IMG/VR virus record: IMGVR_UViG_3300009285_003279
Coordinates: 1 to 27,474 of that record
Direction: 5' to 3' (one strand)
DNA length: 27,474 nt
Source: a virus
Positions within the stretch are counted from its first letter, which is position 1, and each line of letters begins with the position of its first letter. Positions 8,144-15,670 of this stretch are shown piece after piece. Below the pieces are notes generated by a model that did no database searches, was not told the DNA's origin, and was given only the letters and a program-made list of their open reading frames with translations. Both the position numbers and the translations under genes were made by a program.

Positions 8144-8809
8144 TTACGATGACACCGGCAGGATAAACTCGCACCCGCTTGACAAGGTGATCGAAATATC
8201 CGCCTTCAATGCCTGATCTACTGCCCCCGTAATGCTGAATCCTGATACATAGCCATTGAAGAACATGGCCCCTTTGTGCGTTGTCGGATGGGTTTCAATG
8301 ATGTCATACCAACGCTTCGTTCTGGAAACCATATCGCTTTCCAGCGCCCGATGGATCTCGGAAGATGTCTCGACGTTGAACAGCACCGACAAAGACACTT
8401 GGCCGGGGTCTTGAAGCCCGACCAGCTTTTCCTTCGCCGTACTCTGCAAAGTAGTAACATCAATCACGTTGGCCGTGATGCCTGGGCCGTTGAAACTGAC
8501 AACCTCTCCGATGGCCTGCATGACATGGCCGGTAAGCGTGACCGTTACCCCGGATGCTTGGGCCGCCACTGCATCATAGACCCCAAGATGCGTTGTCGCT
8601 GCGGTGGCCGACGATATGGTGAATACCTTGTTGTTAAGGCTTGCGTTGCTGAAAACCCGCATCCCTGCAACAAAGTCTGTGAATCCGGCCTGCCGCCGAA
8701 TCTCCTTTGATACATTGTCAAAAGAGATTGTATTCGTCGACAGGTATGCCGTCGTCCCTATGACCGTGCTTTCTCGGCGTATCACTACGCCCTGTGAATT
8801 TAATGCCAT
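8144..8809 (-). CDS. major tail (tube) protein paralogue with inserted domain
   Basis: The 221-residue protein shares its N-terminus (MALNSQGVVI) and about 120 C-terminal residues with the next upstream gene product. The shared signatures are GEVVSFNGPG, ANVIDVTTLQSTAKEKLVGL, GYVSGFSITGAVDQALKADISITLSSG. These resemble the lambda gpV-type tail tube fold. Compared with its neighbour it has an extra block of about 75 residues (roughly 17-93) including GFTDFVAGMRVFSNASLNNKVFTIS, a beta-rich module that resembles repeat domains found in other phage structural proteins. It may form a decorated version of the tube or be the main tube subunit. Spacing to the chaperone gene is 17 bases. Confidence 0.75.
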   Translation of the reverse strand: MALNSQGVVIRRESTVIGTTAYLSTNTISFDNVSKEIRRQAGFTDFVAGMRVFSNASLNNKVFTISSATAATTHLGVYDAVAAQASGVTVTLTGHVMQAIGEVVSFNGPGITANVIDVTTLQSTAKEKLVGLQDPGQVSLSVLFNVETSSEIHRALESDMVSRTKRWYDIIETHPTTHKGAMFFNGYVSGFSITGAVDQALKADISITLSSGCEFILPVSS

Positions 8810-8831
8810 GATCGATCCTCCCTCTCTTTCG

Positions 8832-9257
8832 TTACGTCGAGAAGACGACCCCGCCGGAAATGAGAATAGTCACATCGCTTGTCAGCTTCTGATCGACCGC
8901 CCCCGTAACCGAAAGGCCGTTGACATACCCCTCCATCTGCATGGATTTCGCCGTGGCTGAGGTTGATAACTGAAGCAGAAGGATGCCCTTGGTCCTGTTA
9001 ACCATGCACTCCCGCAGAAGCCGCTGACCGGGACTGTCAACATCGAAGTTGCAGTTAAGGGTCATTTGCCCTGCATCGTAAAGGCCGATCAATTTTTCCT
9101 TTGCCGTGGATTGAAGGCTTGAAACGTCGATGACATTCGCACTCATGCCCGGCCCGTTAAAGCCGACAACTTCGTCGATCACGTTAGACGACGCCGTTGC
9201 CACCGCTACCGTCGTTGTCGTCCAATATGCGATAATTCCCTGAGAGTTCTGAGCCAT
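8832..9257 (-). CDS. tail tube protein, short paralogue
   Basis: The 141-residue product MAQNSQGIIAYW... carries DEVVGFNGPGMSANVIDVSSLQSTAKEKLIGLYDAGQ-type sequence, followed by MEGYVNGLSVTGAVDQKLTSDVTILISGG. The GYVNGLSVTG..D....SDVTI pattern is typical of phage tail tube proteins that end with a beta-hairpin packing into the tube wall. It is the simpler of two tandem paralogues and probably the ancestral form. An AGGAGG ribosome site precedes the ATG. The two gene products may mix in the tube, or one may cap it. Confidence 0.75.
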   Translation of the reverse strand: MAQNSQGIIAYWTTTTVAVATASSNVIDEVVGFNGPGMSANVIDVSSLQSTAKEKLIGLYDAGQMTLNCNFDVDSPGQRLLRECMVNRTKGILLLQLSTSATAKSMQMEGYVNGLSVTGAVDQKLTSDVTILISGGVVFST

Positions 9258-9272
9258 ACTCTTTACCTCCTT

Positions 9273-9608
9273 TTAAGTTACTGAGATCGCCGCGATGGTC
9301 AATCCCGTATGGGTCGTGTAGGTCATCTGCACGCACCCGCTTGAGTCGTTGTAGGCGTCACGGTCAAAGAATCCTGACATCCTCTCACCGCTTGCGCTCA
9401 CGTCGGCTGTTACGTTAATTGCCACCAGCCCTTTCGGAACAGGGGCCACCTTTGACGCTATAATCACGGCATTCGTCGCCGCTACCGAGTTCTTGATGTG
9501 TACGAACGTATGGCCGTCATTTAGAAATTCATCCCCGGAAACCGATGCCGCCGTGAATACCGGTGTCAATCCCGCCGTCGATAAGGTCTGCACTGTTATC
9601 CTGGCCAT
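9273..9608 (-). CDS. small virion structural protein (111 aa)
   Basis: The protein begins MARITVQTLSTAGLTPVFTAAS and continues with DEFLNDGHTFVHIKN and VAATNAVIIASK. I recognise this pattern (ITVQ-x-S/T-x-A-G-L, then a D-G-x-T-F-h-x-h-K-N strand) from small beta-sandwich proteins near tail-tube genes of prophages, though no experimental role is known to me. It is placed between a tail terminator-like gene and the tube genes and is separated by 3 bases from the upstream stop. It could be a head-tail joining or decoration protein. Confidence 0.6.
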   Translation of the reverse strand: MARITVQTLSTAGLTPVFTAASVSGDEFLNDGHTFVHIKNSVAATNAVIIASKVAPVPKGLVAINVTADVSASGERMSGFFDRDAYNDSSGCVQMTYTTHTGLTIAAISVT

Positions 9609-9611
9609 AGG

Positions 9612-9983
9612 CTATACCTCTGCATTCCAACAACTGTAGTCCTGAGACACCACAAACAGATTGATGTCCGGGTCATATCCGTCAAGATCATTCGTCAATA
9701 CGTTCTTCATCGCCGCTGTATTCATCGCCGTTCTGACATCCTTCGCCAGTGCCTTCGCTTCCCCGTATTCAGTCGCCCATGAATTGATGACGACATGTGC
9801 GTTTAGCAATCCTGAGTATCCGCCCAAATGGTTCACCGGGGCCGCCGAAATCCGCTGATAAGTGATCGCTGGCAGGACAGGGTTTTGAGGCATGACGATG
9901 GGATATATCCTCGCATTCACCCGCCGCTTTACCGCCGCATTAGCAGTCAAAACCGTATTAATTGTCGTCTCCGTGTCTGCCAT
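9612..9983 (-). CDS. tail completion/terminator-like protein (gpU/DUF3168 type)
   Basis: The start at 9983 (MADTETTINTVLTANAAVK) has GAGG 6 bases upstream; a longer frame from 10040 would lack a comparable site. The 123-residue product has the layout of small tail-terminator proteins: an N-terminal helix, the segment ARIYPIVMPQNPVLPAITYQRIS, a strand with HVVINSWATEYGEAKALAKDVRTAM, and a C-terminal FVVSQDYSCWNAE strand. The Y-P-x-x-x-P-Q-x-P-x-L-P-A-I-T-Y pattern and the later alpha helix are characteristic of DUF3168. Such proteins form a ring that ends tube growth and joins tail to head. Its position after the gp10-like gene fits. Confidence 0.75.
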   Translation of the reverse strand: MADTETTINTVLTANAAVKRRVNARIYPIVMPQNPVLPAITYQRISAAPVNHLGGYSGLLNAHVVINSWATEYGEAKALAKDVRTAMNTAAMKNVLTNDLDGYDPDINLFVVSQDYSCWNAEV

Positions 9984-9997
9984 TTCAATCCTCAGTA

Positions 9998-10068
9998 GCT
10001 TGTCAGCAGGTCGTGGGCTATCGGATGGGAAGGAGAGCATCCGCCGGGGAGTCGCCCCGCTGACAAGC
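9998..10068. repeat. 10-bp inverted repeat with nested hairpin
   Basis: GCTTGTCAGC (9998-10007) and GCTGACAAGC (10059-10068) are perfect inverted copies. A second 5-bp GC-only stem, CGGGG-AGTCG-CCCCG, occupies 10045-10059. The element fills most of the 88-base gap between the gp10-like gene and the terminator-like gene. The arm nearest the terminator-like gene ends 4 bases before its ribosome site. In mRNA it could tune initiation or act as a processing site. There is no U tract, so it is not a standard terminator. Confidence 0.5.
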
Positions 10069-10071
10069 CGT

Positions 10072-10569
10072 TCATTTTGTTGCTCTCAATCCAGCCCTCG
10101 CCGCCGCATCGACGACCCCTAACTGTAAATCGGTTACGAACACACTCAATGCCTCTGAATAAGCCCGGTTAAAAGCCGGAGCTATGAACGGGAACGGAGC
10201 CACGAATCCGCCCTTGCGCTTATGTCCCTTTTCCACCCATCCTCGATAATACCCAGCACTCGACGGACCGGCTAACCAGACAATCTTCCCGCGAGGTACG
10301 CCCTTCTTCTGCTTGTAATAACCAACACTCCTTTGGAGAAATCCGGGGTATCGTGTCCCCGCACTGAATTTCTTGACATCCCCTTTGTCGCCATAAGACC
10401 GGCCAGTCCTCCCCCGTACCGGCGTGGCGCTCCGCACAGCCGCCGCCATGACCCGCGCACTCGCCGCAAGGGACTCTGATGCAATCCGGCGCTGCACCCG
10501 GTAGGAGAAATCATTAAGGGCCGCACTGACTTCCTCAAGCCCTTCGATTTTTATTTCGACATCGCTCAT
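10072..10569 (-). CDS. HK97 gp10-like neck/tail completion protein
   Basis: The 165-residue protein starts MSDVEIKIEGLEEVSAALNDF, the I-x-G-L-x-E-x-x-x-x-L signature of HK97 gp10-like proteins. Helices with RIASESLAASARVMAAAVRSATPVRGRTG follow; the A-P-V-x-T/R-G-x-L/T turn is typical. A GYYRGWVEKGHKRKGG segment matches the usual Y-x-x-h-x-E-f-G-t motif, and PFPFIAPAFNRA matches the usual P-F-h-x-P-A-h motif. The family acts at the head-tail joint. It overlaps the upstream head-closure stop by 4 bases (ATGA). Confidence 0.85.
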   Translation of the reverse strand: MSDVEIKIEGLEEVSAALNDFSYRVQRRIASESLAASARVMAAAVRSATPVRGRTGRSYGDKGDVKKFSAGTRYPGFLQRSVGYYKQKKGVPRGKIVWLAGPSSAGYYRGWVEKGHKRKGGFVAPFPFIAPAFNRAYSEALSVFVTDLQLGVVDAAARAGLRATK

Positions 10570-10913
10570 TCAACAAACCTCGTACACATGATCTGCATTT
10601 CCCGGTTGCGTTCATTTACGTTGATAATCGATTCAATTAGGTATTCATCTCGCGTTGCGATAGAGCAGACGCAAGTTGGGCCGTGGACGATTTTCATTTT
10701 AACCGACAAATCTGTCCGGTAGCGCATCCAGATACGAACCTCCGCCTCGGCCTGAATCTGCTTGGCCGCGAAATACTCCCGACCTCTCAAGGGATCAATG
10801 CTCGCCCATACCCCGCTTGCCACGTCCTGCCAGCGGACAGTAGGAGACCCATAGCCGTCCTGCGTCTCTACCGGCGTCTGAATCGTCACTATGTGTCTTA
10901 GTCTCAAGGTCAT
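10566..10913 (-). CDS. head-tail adaptor (head closure protein)
   Basis: The 115-residue product MTLRLRHIVTIQTPVETQDGYGSPTVRW fits the SPP1 gp16/HK97 gp7-like head-closure family. It opens with L-R-x-R-h-x-I-Q and D-x-x-G-x-x-x-x-x-W. WASIDPLRGREYFAAKQI is the family's A-x-I-x-P-L-x-G-R-E-x-x-x-A-x-Q motif, and VRIWMRYRTDLSVKMKI and ESIINVNERNREMQIMC complete a small beta barrel. It forms the ring that closes the portal after DNA packaging. The gene is coupled to its neighbours by 4-base overlaps on both sides. Confidence 0.9.
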   Translation of the reverse strand: MTLRLRHIVTIQTPVETQDGYGSPTVRWQDVASGVWASIDPLRGREYFAAKQIQAEAEVRIWMRYRTDLSVKMKIVHGPTCVCSIATRDEYLIESIINVNERNREMQIMCTRFVE

Positions 10914-11524
10914 GGCGTCACGTCGATCAGAACATAAGGGTCAAGGAGGCCGTCAACAAAGGCGTGGGGCAGAGGAAGGATGTTCCCCATTCCCGCCGCC
11001 TGCATCGGCTCCCTGAACTCGTAGCCCTGTTTGACCCGCATCTTAATCCAGGTCTCTATAGCCTCCGGGCAGGTGTCAGTTGATGCCGAGGCCGTATAGC
11101 CCGCAACAAAGGTGATCACGACAGCATTCGGCGATTCCCAATGTTCCGGCCAATCCTGTCCATCCTTCAGGTAAACACGGGGAGGCTCTGCTTCGGTATC
11201 GACTCCGTACACGGTTGAGGACAGCGTGGTTGAATCCCCGGTAGTGGGGTCCAGGTAGGTGATCACCACATCGGTTGATGCAAGTACCGGCGCGCGCATC
11301 AAATTGAAGTTGCCGAACTCCGGGTGGGTTTGCCGCCACGTTTCGGGGAGTAAGGCCCGCTTGGTGTAATTTTCAACGTGCTTTCGCGCTCCCTTTTGAA
11401 GCGCAAGCAAGAGAGAGTCCTCTTTAGTCTCGACGGTAGAAAGCCCGATGAAGGTTTTCAGGTCCGCTATACTGACCGGCTCGGCTGTTGCGTCGGTTAT
11501 GAGGCGAAGGGTTTTCATGGCCAC
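10910..11524 (-). CDS. head-tail connector (gp6-like)
   Basis: The 204-residue protein begins MAMKTLRLITDATAEPVSIADLKTFIGLSTVETKEDSLL, the P-x-S/T-x-x-x-h-K-x-h-h motif of gp6-like connectors. LLALQKGARKHVENYTKRALL follows, the usual I-x-A-A-R-x-x-x-E-x-x-T-x-R-x-L helix. The C-terminal half contains strand-rich segments and FVAGYTASASTDTCPEAIETWIKMRV, the common F-x-A-G-Y ... P-x-x-I-x-x-h-h motif. The family forms a 12- or 13-fold ring beneath the portal. The protein is longer than the smallest gp6 forms because of a middle beta domain (about residues 75-135). Confidence 0.9.
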   Translation of the reverse strand: MAMKTLRLITDATAEPVSIADLKTFIGLSTVETKEDSLLLALQKGARKHVENYTKRALLPETWRQTHPEFGNFNLMRAPVLASTDVVITYLDPTTGDSTTLSSTVYGVDTEAEPPRVYLKDGQDWPEHWESPNAVVITFVAGYTASASTDTCPEAIETWIKMRVKQGYEFREPMQAAGMGNILPLPHAFVDGLLDPYVLIDVTP

Positions 11525-11527
11525 CCC

Positions 11528-11875
11528 CTACGCTTTCACGTTGATTAAAAGACCCCATGCCTTTACATCCGCGCCCGCATCATTCGTCCATGCCGCCGTA
11601 ATGCGATCCGCGCCATTCAGCTTGACAGGTCTTTCCGGCTGCCAGAGGACATCCTGAACGCCAACCATCGCCTGTGAGAATAGTTTCGTATCATATTGGC
11701 TGCCATACTTTGACCGGAGCGTGACGACAAACGTACTCGCACCCGTAACCGCCGCGGAGATATGGAGCTTTACCTCATCAAGTTCTGCGGGGTTTGCGGA
11801 TCCGATGCCGCCGAAGTCAACGGCCACTGCCATGTTTAAGGATGTTTCCGAATGCGCCTTCGTGATGGGCTTCAT
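11528..11875 (-). CDS. small beta-rich virion protein, unknown family (115 aa)
   Basis: The product MKPITKAHSETSLNMAVAVDFGG has a short N-terminal tail and then alternating strands: ELDEVKLHISAAV, TFVVTLRSKYG, VLWQPERPVKLNGADRITAAWTND, AWGLLINV. This fits a jelly-roll-like or beta-sandwich module, as in small decoration or joining proteins. It lies between the 62-aa gene and the connector gene and is coupled to the former by an ATGA overlap. I do not recognise a named family. Confidence 0.6.
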   Translation of the reverse strand: MKPITKAHSETSLNMAVAVDFGGIGSANPAELDEVKLHISAAVTGASTFVVTLRSKYGSQYDTKLFSQAMVGVQDVLWQPERPVKLNGADRITAAWTNDAGADVKAWGLLINVKA

Positions 11876-12060
11876 TTTGTGCGCCTCCTGTATTTCAAGA
11901 CTCTTGTTTCCGGCTGTTCACTCATTGCCGTTTCGATGATTTTCACATACCCGCGTTTCGCGTATCCCTCAGCATCACCCCGATTGAAATTCTCCACGTT
12001 CCCCGGCTGATGCCACTCGCCGCTTTCGTCCTTGAAGTATCCGGTGACCAAGCATCTCAT
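11872..12060 (-). CDS. small phage protein of unknown function (62 aa)
   Basis: The start at 12060 is chosen because its ATG overlaps the stop of the upstream Rossmann-type gene (ATGA). A longer frame from 12102 would run inside that gene. The product (MRCLVTGYFKDESGEWHQPGN...) has a strand, a G-E-W-H-x-P-G turn, and GDAEGYAKRGYVKIIET. The pattern of a strand, W-x-x-P-G-D/N-x and A-x-x-h-x-x-R-G-x-V/A resembles many short virion-region proteins. The C-terminus is basic (LKYRRRTK). Function unknown. Confidence 0.6.
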   Translation of the reverse strand: MRCLVTGYFKDESGEWHQPGNVENFNRGDAEGYAKRGYVKIIETAMSEQPETRVLKYRRRTK

Positions 12061-12884
12061 ACCGGGTCCGTCCATATCTTCGTGTCCATGAGGTTCGACC
12101 ATACACGCTCAATTTCCTTCGTGGCCTCCATCGCCCCGACATATTGCTGGATTTGCTTGTTTGCCGTCTCAAACTGCATCAGTGCCTTCTGCTTCCGGCC
12201 CTCCATCGCTTCGAGCATCTGGGTGATCTTCTTTTCCCAGGCGCATTGCTCCCTTTCCTCAAAACCGTACATGAACCGGGTTTTCAAGAGGTCCGCCTGT
12301 TCTGGCATGGTGACCTTGATCCCCAGGCCAGTGGCTATTCCTAAGAAATATTCACAGCTTGGGCGCTGCGGCCCCCACTCACTTCCAGTTGACATATCTA
12401 CCCCCCAGCATCCGATCTCCTTCGCACCTTGCAGAATAGCCAGCGCGATCATGTAGGATACCGAGTTGGTGAAATACCGGCCAAAACGACCGACGATTTC
12501 TTTCAGGGGGAATGCAACAGACTTCGGAACGATATCCCAATGCTGCTGCATGTAGACGGGGCAATCCAGGGCTGCGATTGCCTTCAGATACGCCGTCATT
12601 TCCTGGCCCCGGAACTCCGGCGACCATTCAAATATCCCAGGCCGGATCAGTTTCCTGCGAAGGAAGTTCCCGTTGACCATTTTGATCGGATGGATCTCAA
12701 ACCACGCATCTGCCTTCTTGATATGACCGAAGGCGTTATTCATGGCCCATATCTGCCATGATGGATCATTGTAGGGTGCAAGGTTTTTCGTGTCCGAGCA
12801 CCCCACAATGGCAATCCGTTTGACCGGGGCGGCCACGATAGCCGCCTCCGGTTTTGCTTTTACTGTTTCCTTCCGCTTCGTCAT
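12057..12884 (-). CDS. Rossmann-type protein, possible glycosyltransferase, with C-terminal coiled coil
   Basis: Residues 23-205 form a Rossmann-like domain: RIAIVGCSDT at 23-32, IWAMNNAF at 45-52, AWFEIH at 60-65, then NSVSYMIALAILQGAKEIGCWGVDM around 140-164, QRPSCEY at 173-179 and GLGIKV at 186-191. Residues 205-270 are highly charged and helical, probably a coiled coil. The core is paralogous to the cassette protein at 17733-18404 (shared W-S/A-x-N-N, R/A-W-F-E-I-H, QRPSxEY, G-x-G-I-K-V). The arrangement resembles MptE-like (DUF115) and GT42 sialyltransferase folds, but that is pattern memory, not a search result. It lies between capsid-linked and connector genes, which is an odd place for an enzyme. 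A sugar-transfer role on the virion or host surface is an inference. Confidence 0.7.
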   Translation of the reverse strand: MTKRKETVKAKPEAAIVAAPVKRIAIVGCSDTKNLAPYNDPSWQIWAMNNAFGHIKKADAWFEIHPIKMVNGNFLRRKLIRPGIFEWSPEFRGQEMTAYLKAIAALDCPVYMQQHWDIVPKSVAFPLKEIVGRFGRYFTNSVSYMIALAILQGAKEIGCWGVDMSTGSEWGPQRPSCEYFLGIATGLGIKVTMPEQADLLKTRFMYGFEEREQCAWEKKITQMLEAMEGRKQKALMQFETANKQIQQYVGAMEATKEIERVWSNLMDTKIWTDPV

Positions 12885-12909
12885 GTTAACCTCCCCTGTG
12901 GTTTAATGG

Positions 12910-13707
12910 TTAAGGAGCCTCGGTCCTGTTGGCGTTGGTTGCCTGATAGCCCGTCACGCAAATAACGCTTGCCGTCACCGCAAACGTGCCGGTAGATTTG
13001 AACCGGACGCCGAAATGAGTGTAACTGGCATTTGTCGCCAGCACCTGAGAAGGCCGGAACTCGATGATCCCGCTTTTCTTGATGCCTTCGCAGTAGACAC
13101 ACCCCGTCGAAGCCGAGGCGCCGATGGTCTGGATGTCGATGCCGTGTGCCTCGCCGGGTCCATAAGACTTGCGCCGAATCCTGAGGGATGCTTCCGAAGA
13201 CGAATCCGCCGCCGTGGTGACGGTGTAGGTCTCAAGATGCGTGCAATACAGCGCAATCGCGGAGGCCAAGTCCTCGATGAGGATACTGTTTGCACTCGCG
13301 CTGATCTGCTTGTCAGACATCGTTGCGGCCTCTTTGATCAAGAACGTCGTTCCATCGATGATGATGGTTCGGCTTGCCGCCTTCTGGGCGGTCGCACCCG
13401 CCCCCGCCACAACACGAACGGTCTCCCATTCGTTGAACACAAGGGCCGTTGCCTCTCCGAGTCCGATCCCGGCACTTGTCAGGGCGGTGAAGGATGAGAC
13501 TCCCTGCCCCGCCGTACCGCATACGATGGTAAATGATGCGGGCGCTGCGGTGAAGGTTTTGGCCGTTGCCAGGTCGCCGAGAATCCCGCAATGAACGGTT
13601 ACTCTCGACACGTCACGCAGCGCGATGGGTTCCGAGTCGGCTGACGAGACCGCAGCCCCGATGATCGCCTGCGTGAGTTTCGCGTGTTCTCCAATAAATT
13701 TACTCAT
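12910..13707 (-). CDS. capsid-associated structural protein, unknown family (265 aa)
   Basis: This gene directly follows the major capsid gene (19-base gap with a GGAGG site). The N-terminus MSKFIGEHAKLTQAIIGAAVSSADSEPIAL leads to a long beta-rich protein with no membrane segment. Repeated short strands (VTVHCGILGDL, FTIVCGTAG, VRVVAG, TIIIDGTTF, YTVTTAADSSSEASLRIRR, SVICVTGYQ) suggest at least two beta domains. It has the size and position of a head decoration or fibre protein. It could also be a minor capsid component. No family is recognised. Confidence 0.6.
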   Translation of the reverse strand: MSKFIGEHAKLTQAIIGAAVSSADSEPIALRDVSRVTVHCGILGDLATAKTFTAAPASFTIVCGTAGQGVSSFTALTSAGIGLGEATALVFNEWETVRVVAGAGATAQKAASRTIIIDGTTFLIKEAATMSDKQISASANSILIEDLASAIALYCTHLETYTVTTAADSSSEASLRIRRKSYGPGEAHGIDIQTIGASASTGCVYCEGIKKSGIIEFRPSQVLATNASYTHFGVRFKSTGTFAVTASVICVTGYQATNANRTEAP

Positions 13708-13726
13708 GTTCTCAATCCTCCTTTGC

Positions 13727-14992
13727 TTATGCAGCGTTCAACACGACAAATGGACTGACCGTGTTGCTGGTTGCGCCTTCGAGCGGGAGCGGAGCCGACA
13801 GCCAGGGCTTGCCATCCACGTTCCAGAAGGCTTTGATGACGGTTTTGTTGCTGGTGAAAAAGACGTGCTGAGACGCCTCGACAAACGGGCCGCTACCGTC
13901 TTTGATCAGGTAGTAGCTCATGTCCACCAGAATAAGGTCGCCGGTAGAGCCGAGAGCCGGGGAGCGATCCGCAAACATCAAAGGAATACCAAGCAGGCTC
14001 ATGGGGATCGGGTTCGCATAGTTTGTCACGAACAGGTTGAACGAACCGGCGTCACGCAGCGTCAGGAGCTGCGGAAGTGTCGTCTGAGAAGCTACCCAGA
14101 GATAATTCCCGCCCATCTTGATTCGGGCAATCATGTTGTTGATGTCCGCCGTCACGATGGTTGAAGCCGTACCTCTCGACACGTTGACCCGCGCCGGAGC
14201 GTTGATGACCCCCAGCGGGCCGCCGATGCCGTTCCCGGTCAGGATTTGAGTGTCTTCCCAACCGATGATCGCCTTGCGGAGCTGATTCCCCAACAGACCT
14301 GCACACGCCTGCCAGTTGCGAAGCAACTTGTCGGATACAGTGATGTACCCGGCGGCCTCGCCCGGCTCAAGGGAGACTTCCTTCAGCCTGAGGTCTGTCT
14401 CGGACTTCGTTCCGCCTTCCGCCGTCTTTGCGATGACGACACCGCCATAGACGTTTTCACCTGCCGTCTGGTCCAGAGCGGGCATGGTGATCTTGCCGTC
14501 CGGGGGGTCGCCTGCGGGGATGACGGTACAGCGGGGCCGGAAAATGGCCTGCTGCGGGGTCACTGACAGAAGCGTGGGCCGGAACACTTCGGGAAGGGCG
14601 AACCCACCTTCAACGCCCGAACCCATGCTCTGTTCGCGGGTCTCGAACTGCCGATATTCGCAGTCCTGCAAACGGGGATCGTCACGGTTGAACCGCACCG
14701 CAAAGATGAACTCCCCGATATTCCGCCATTCCTTCGGGGTGTCCTTTGACCGTTTGAAGTTCGCACGGTAGGGCTTGTCGTCCTTCGCTCGCGCCTGTTC
14801 CTCTCGCTCTTCCAGCTTTTCCAGCCGGTCGATGTCCCTCTGGGTCGTGTCGGCCTCGGTTTCGAAGGTCGCGTACTGCGCGGCTTCCTCCGCTGTTAAA
14901 TCCCGCTTCTCTGTGTCTGCAAGGTCCAGCAGACTCCGCATCTTGGCAATCAGCTCCTCTGCCTTTGCCCTAAGTTCTTTCAACTTTTCCAT
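13727..14992 (-). CDS. major capsid protein (HK97 fold)
   Basis: The product is 421 residues long. Residues 1-75 are a charged, helical delta/scaffold segment (MEKLKELRAKAEELIAKMRS, DLTAEEAAQYATFETEAD, RLEKLEEREEQ), which the prohead protease normally removes. The coat begins near residue 110: GVEGGFALPEVF is the standard G-G-x-h-v-P-x-x-h motif, PRCTVIPAGDPPDGKITMP leads to the E-loop, and WVASQTTLPQLLTLRDAGSFNLF and LLGIPLMFADRSPALGSTGDLILVDMSYYLI are classic HK97 coat features. The C-terminus closes with a strand pair (TVIKAFWNVDGKPWL). An AAGGAGG site precedes the ATG. It follows the protease gene by 69 bases. Confidence 0.95.
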   Translation of the reverse strand: MEKLKELRAKAEELIAKMRSLLDLADTEKRDLTAEEAAQYATFETEADTTQRDIDRLEKLEEREEQARAKDDKPYRANFKRSKDTPKEWRNIGEFIFAVRFNRDDPRLQDCEYRQFETREQSMGSGVEGGFALPEVFRPTLLSVTPQQAIFRPRCTVIPAGDPPDGKITMPALDQTAGENVYGGVVIAKTAEGGTKSETDLRLKEVSLEPGEAAGYITVSDKLLRNWQACAGLLGNQLRKAIIGWEDTQILTGNGIGGPLGVINAPARVNVSRGTASTIVTADINNMIARIKMGGNYLWVASQTTLPQLLTLRDAGSFNLFVTNYANPIPMSLLGIPLMFADRSPALGSTGDLILVDMSYYLIKDGSGPFVEASQHVFFTSNKTVIKAFWNVDGKPWLSAPLPLEGATSNTVSPFVVLNAA

Positions 14993-15031
14993 TGGATACC
15001 TCCTTAATTACGCTCTAATTGTTTATATTCT

Positions 15032-15054
15032 GTGGCGCGGTTCAGGCACGCCAC
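15032..15054. other. small hairpin between protease and capsid genes
   Basis: GTGGCG (15032-15037) and CGCCAC (15049-15054) form a perfect 6-bp stem around an 11-base loop. It lies in the 69-base gap between the protease stop and the capsid start. There is no U tract in either direction. It might stabilise the highly expressed capsid mRNA after processing, but could be chance. Confidence 0.25.
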
Positions 15055-15061
15055 CACGCCG

Positions 15062-15670
15062 TTATAATCTTCGTAAATTAAATTCCCGACGAAGCAATGA
15101 TGCCCGCAGTCCAGCAGGGATCGAGGCCCTTCGCTGTGCGATAGCCCATGCCTCACGGGAATGCAGGGAAACGTCCGTCTGGGCGTAAAACGGGAACGTG
15201 ACCGGAGAGACGTCCCAGAGTTTGACCTCTTCCAAAGTAAACAGGTCCAGTTCCCCGCCCTCGCCCTTCAGCCGTGACTCTTTTTGAATCTCAAACCCGA
15301 AGGACATCTGCGAAATGTCTCCCCTGGCAATGCTTATTTTCAGGTCCCGCGCAAATTGCGTGTCCGGCGGGTCCACCTCTATCCAGAGGCCCTTGTCATC
15401 CTCACGCATGACCAACGTGCCCGCCTTATTGCGGCCAAGCACAAAGTTCGGATCATGGTTGAACAATGCCCGAACATCGTCCTGCTGAATGGATTTTGAA
15501 AATGCACCCGCCGCGATCTTCTCCCTGAACCAACCGCCGTCGCCTATGGTGTCGAACACCGCCGCATGGCCAACAATCTTTTCCGGCTGGTCGGCTTCGC
15601 GCCTCTCGATTGCAAGGCTGTCAACGGCGAAGGTTCGACGCTCCATTTTCGCTTTCTCTCGTTCAGGCAT
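15062..15670 (-). CDS. prohead maturation protease (HK97 gp4-like, S78)
   Basis: The 202-residue protein contains the family pattern GHAAVFDTIGDGGWFREKIAAGAF near residues 34-57, LFNHD at 69-73 with the predicted catalytic His72, and DISQMSFGFEI at 118-128 with Ser120/Ser123 as candidate nucleophile. The later KLWDVSPVTFPFYAQT is the standard E-V-S-V-V-T-x-P-A-Y motif. It cleaves the delta domain of the capsid protein during maturation. The start at 15670 overlaps the portal stop by 8 bases; an internal ATG at 15646 is an alternative with a weaker site. The C-terminus is arginine-rich. Confidence 0.93.
   Translation of the reverse strand: MPEREKAKMERRTFAVDSLAIERREADQPEKIVGHAAVFDTIGDGGWFREKIAAGAFSKSIQQDDVRALFNHDPNFVLGRNKAGTLVMREDDKGLWIEVDPPDTQFARDLKISIARGDISQMSFGFEIQKESRLKGEGGELDLFTLEEVKLWDVSPVTFPFYAQTDVSLHSREAWAIAQRRASIPAGLRASLLRREFNLRRL

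Noticed and set aside
15032-15054. Rho-independent terminator between protease and capsid
   Set aside because: The stem is only 6 bp and lacks a U tract; transcription must continue into the capsid gene.
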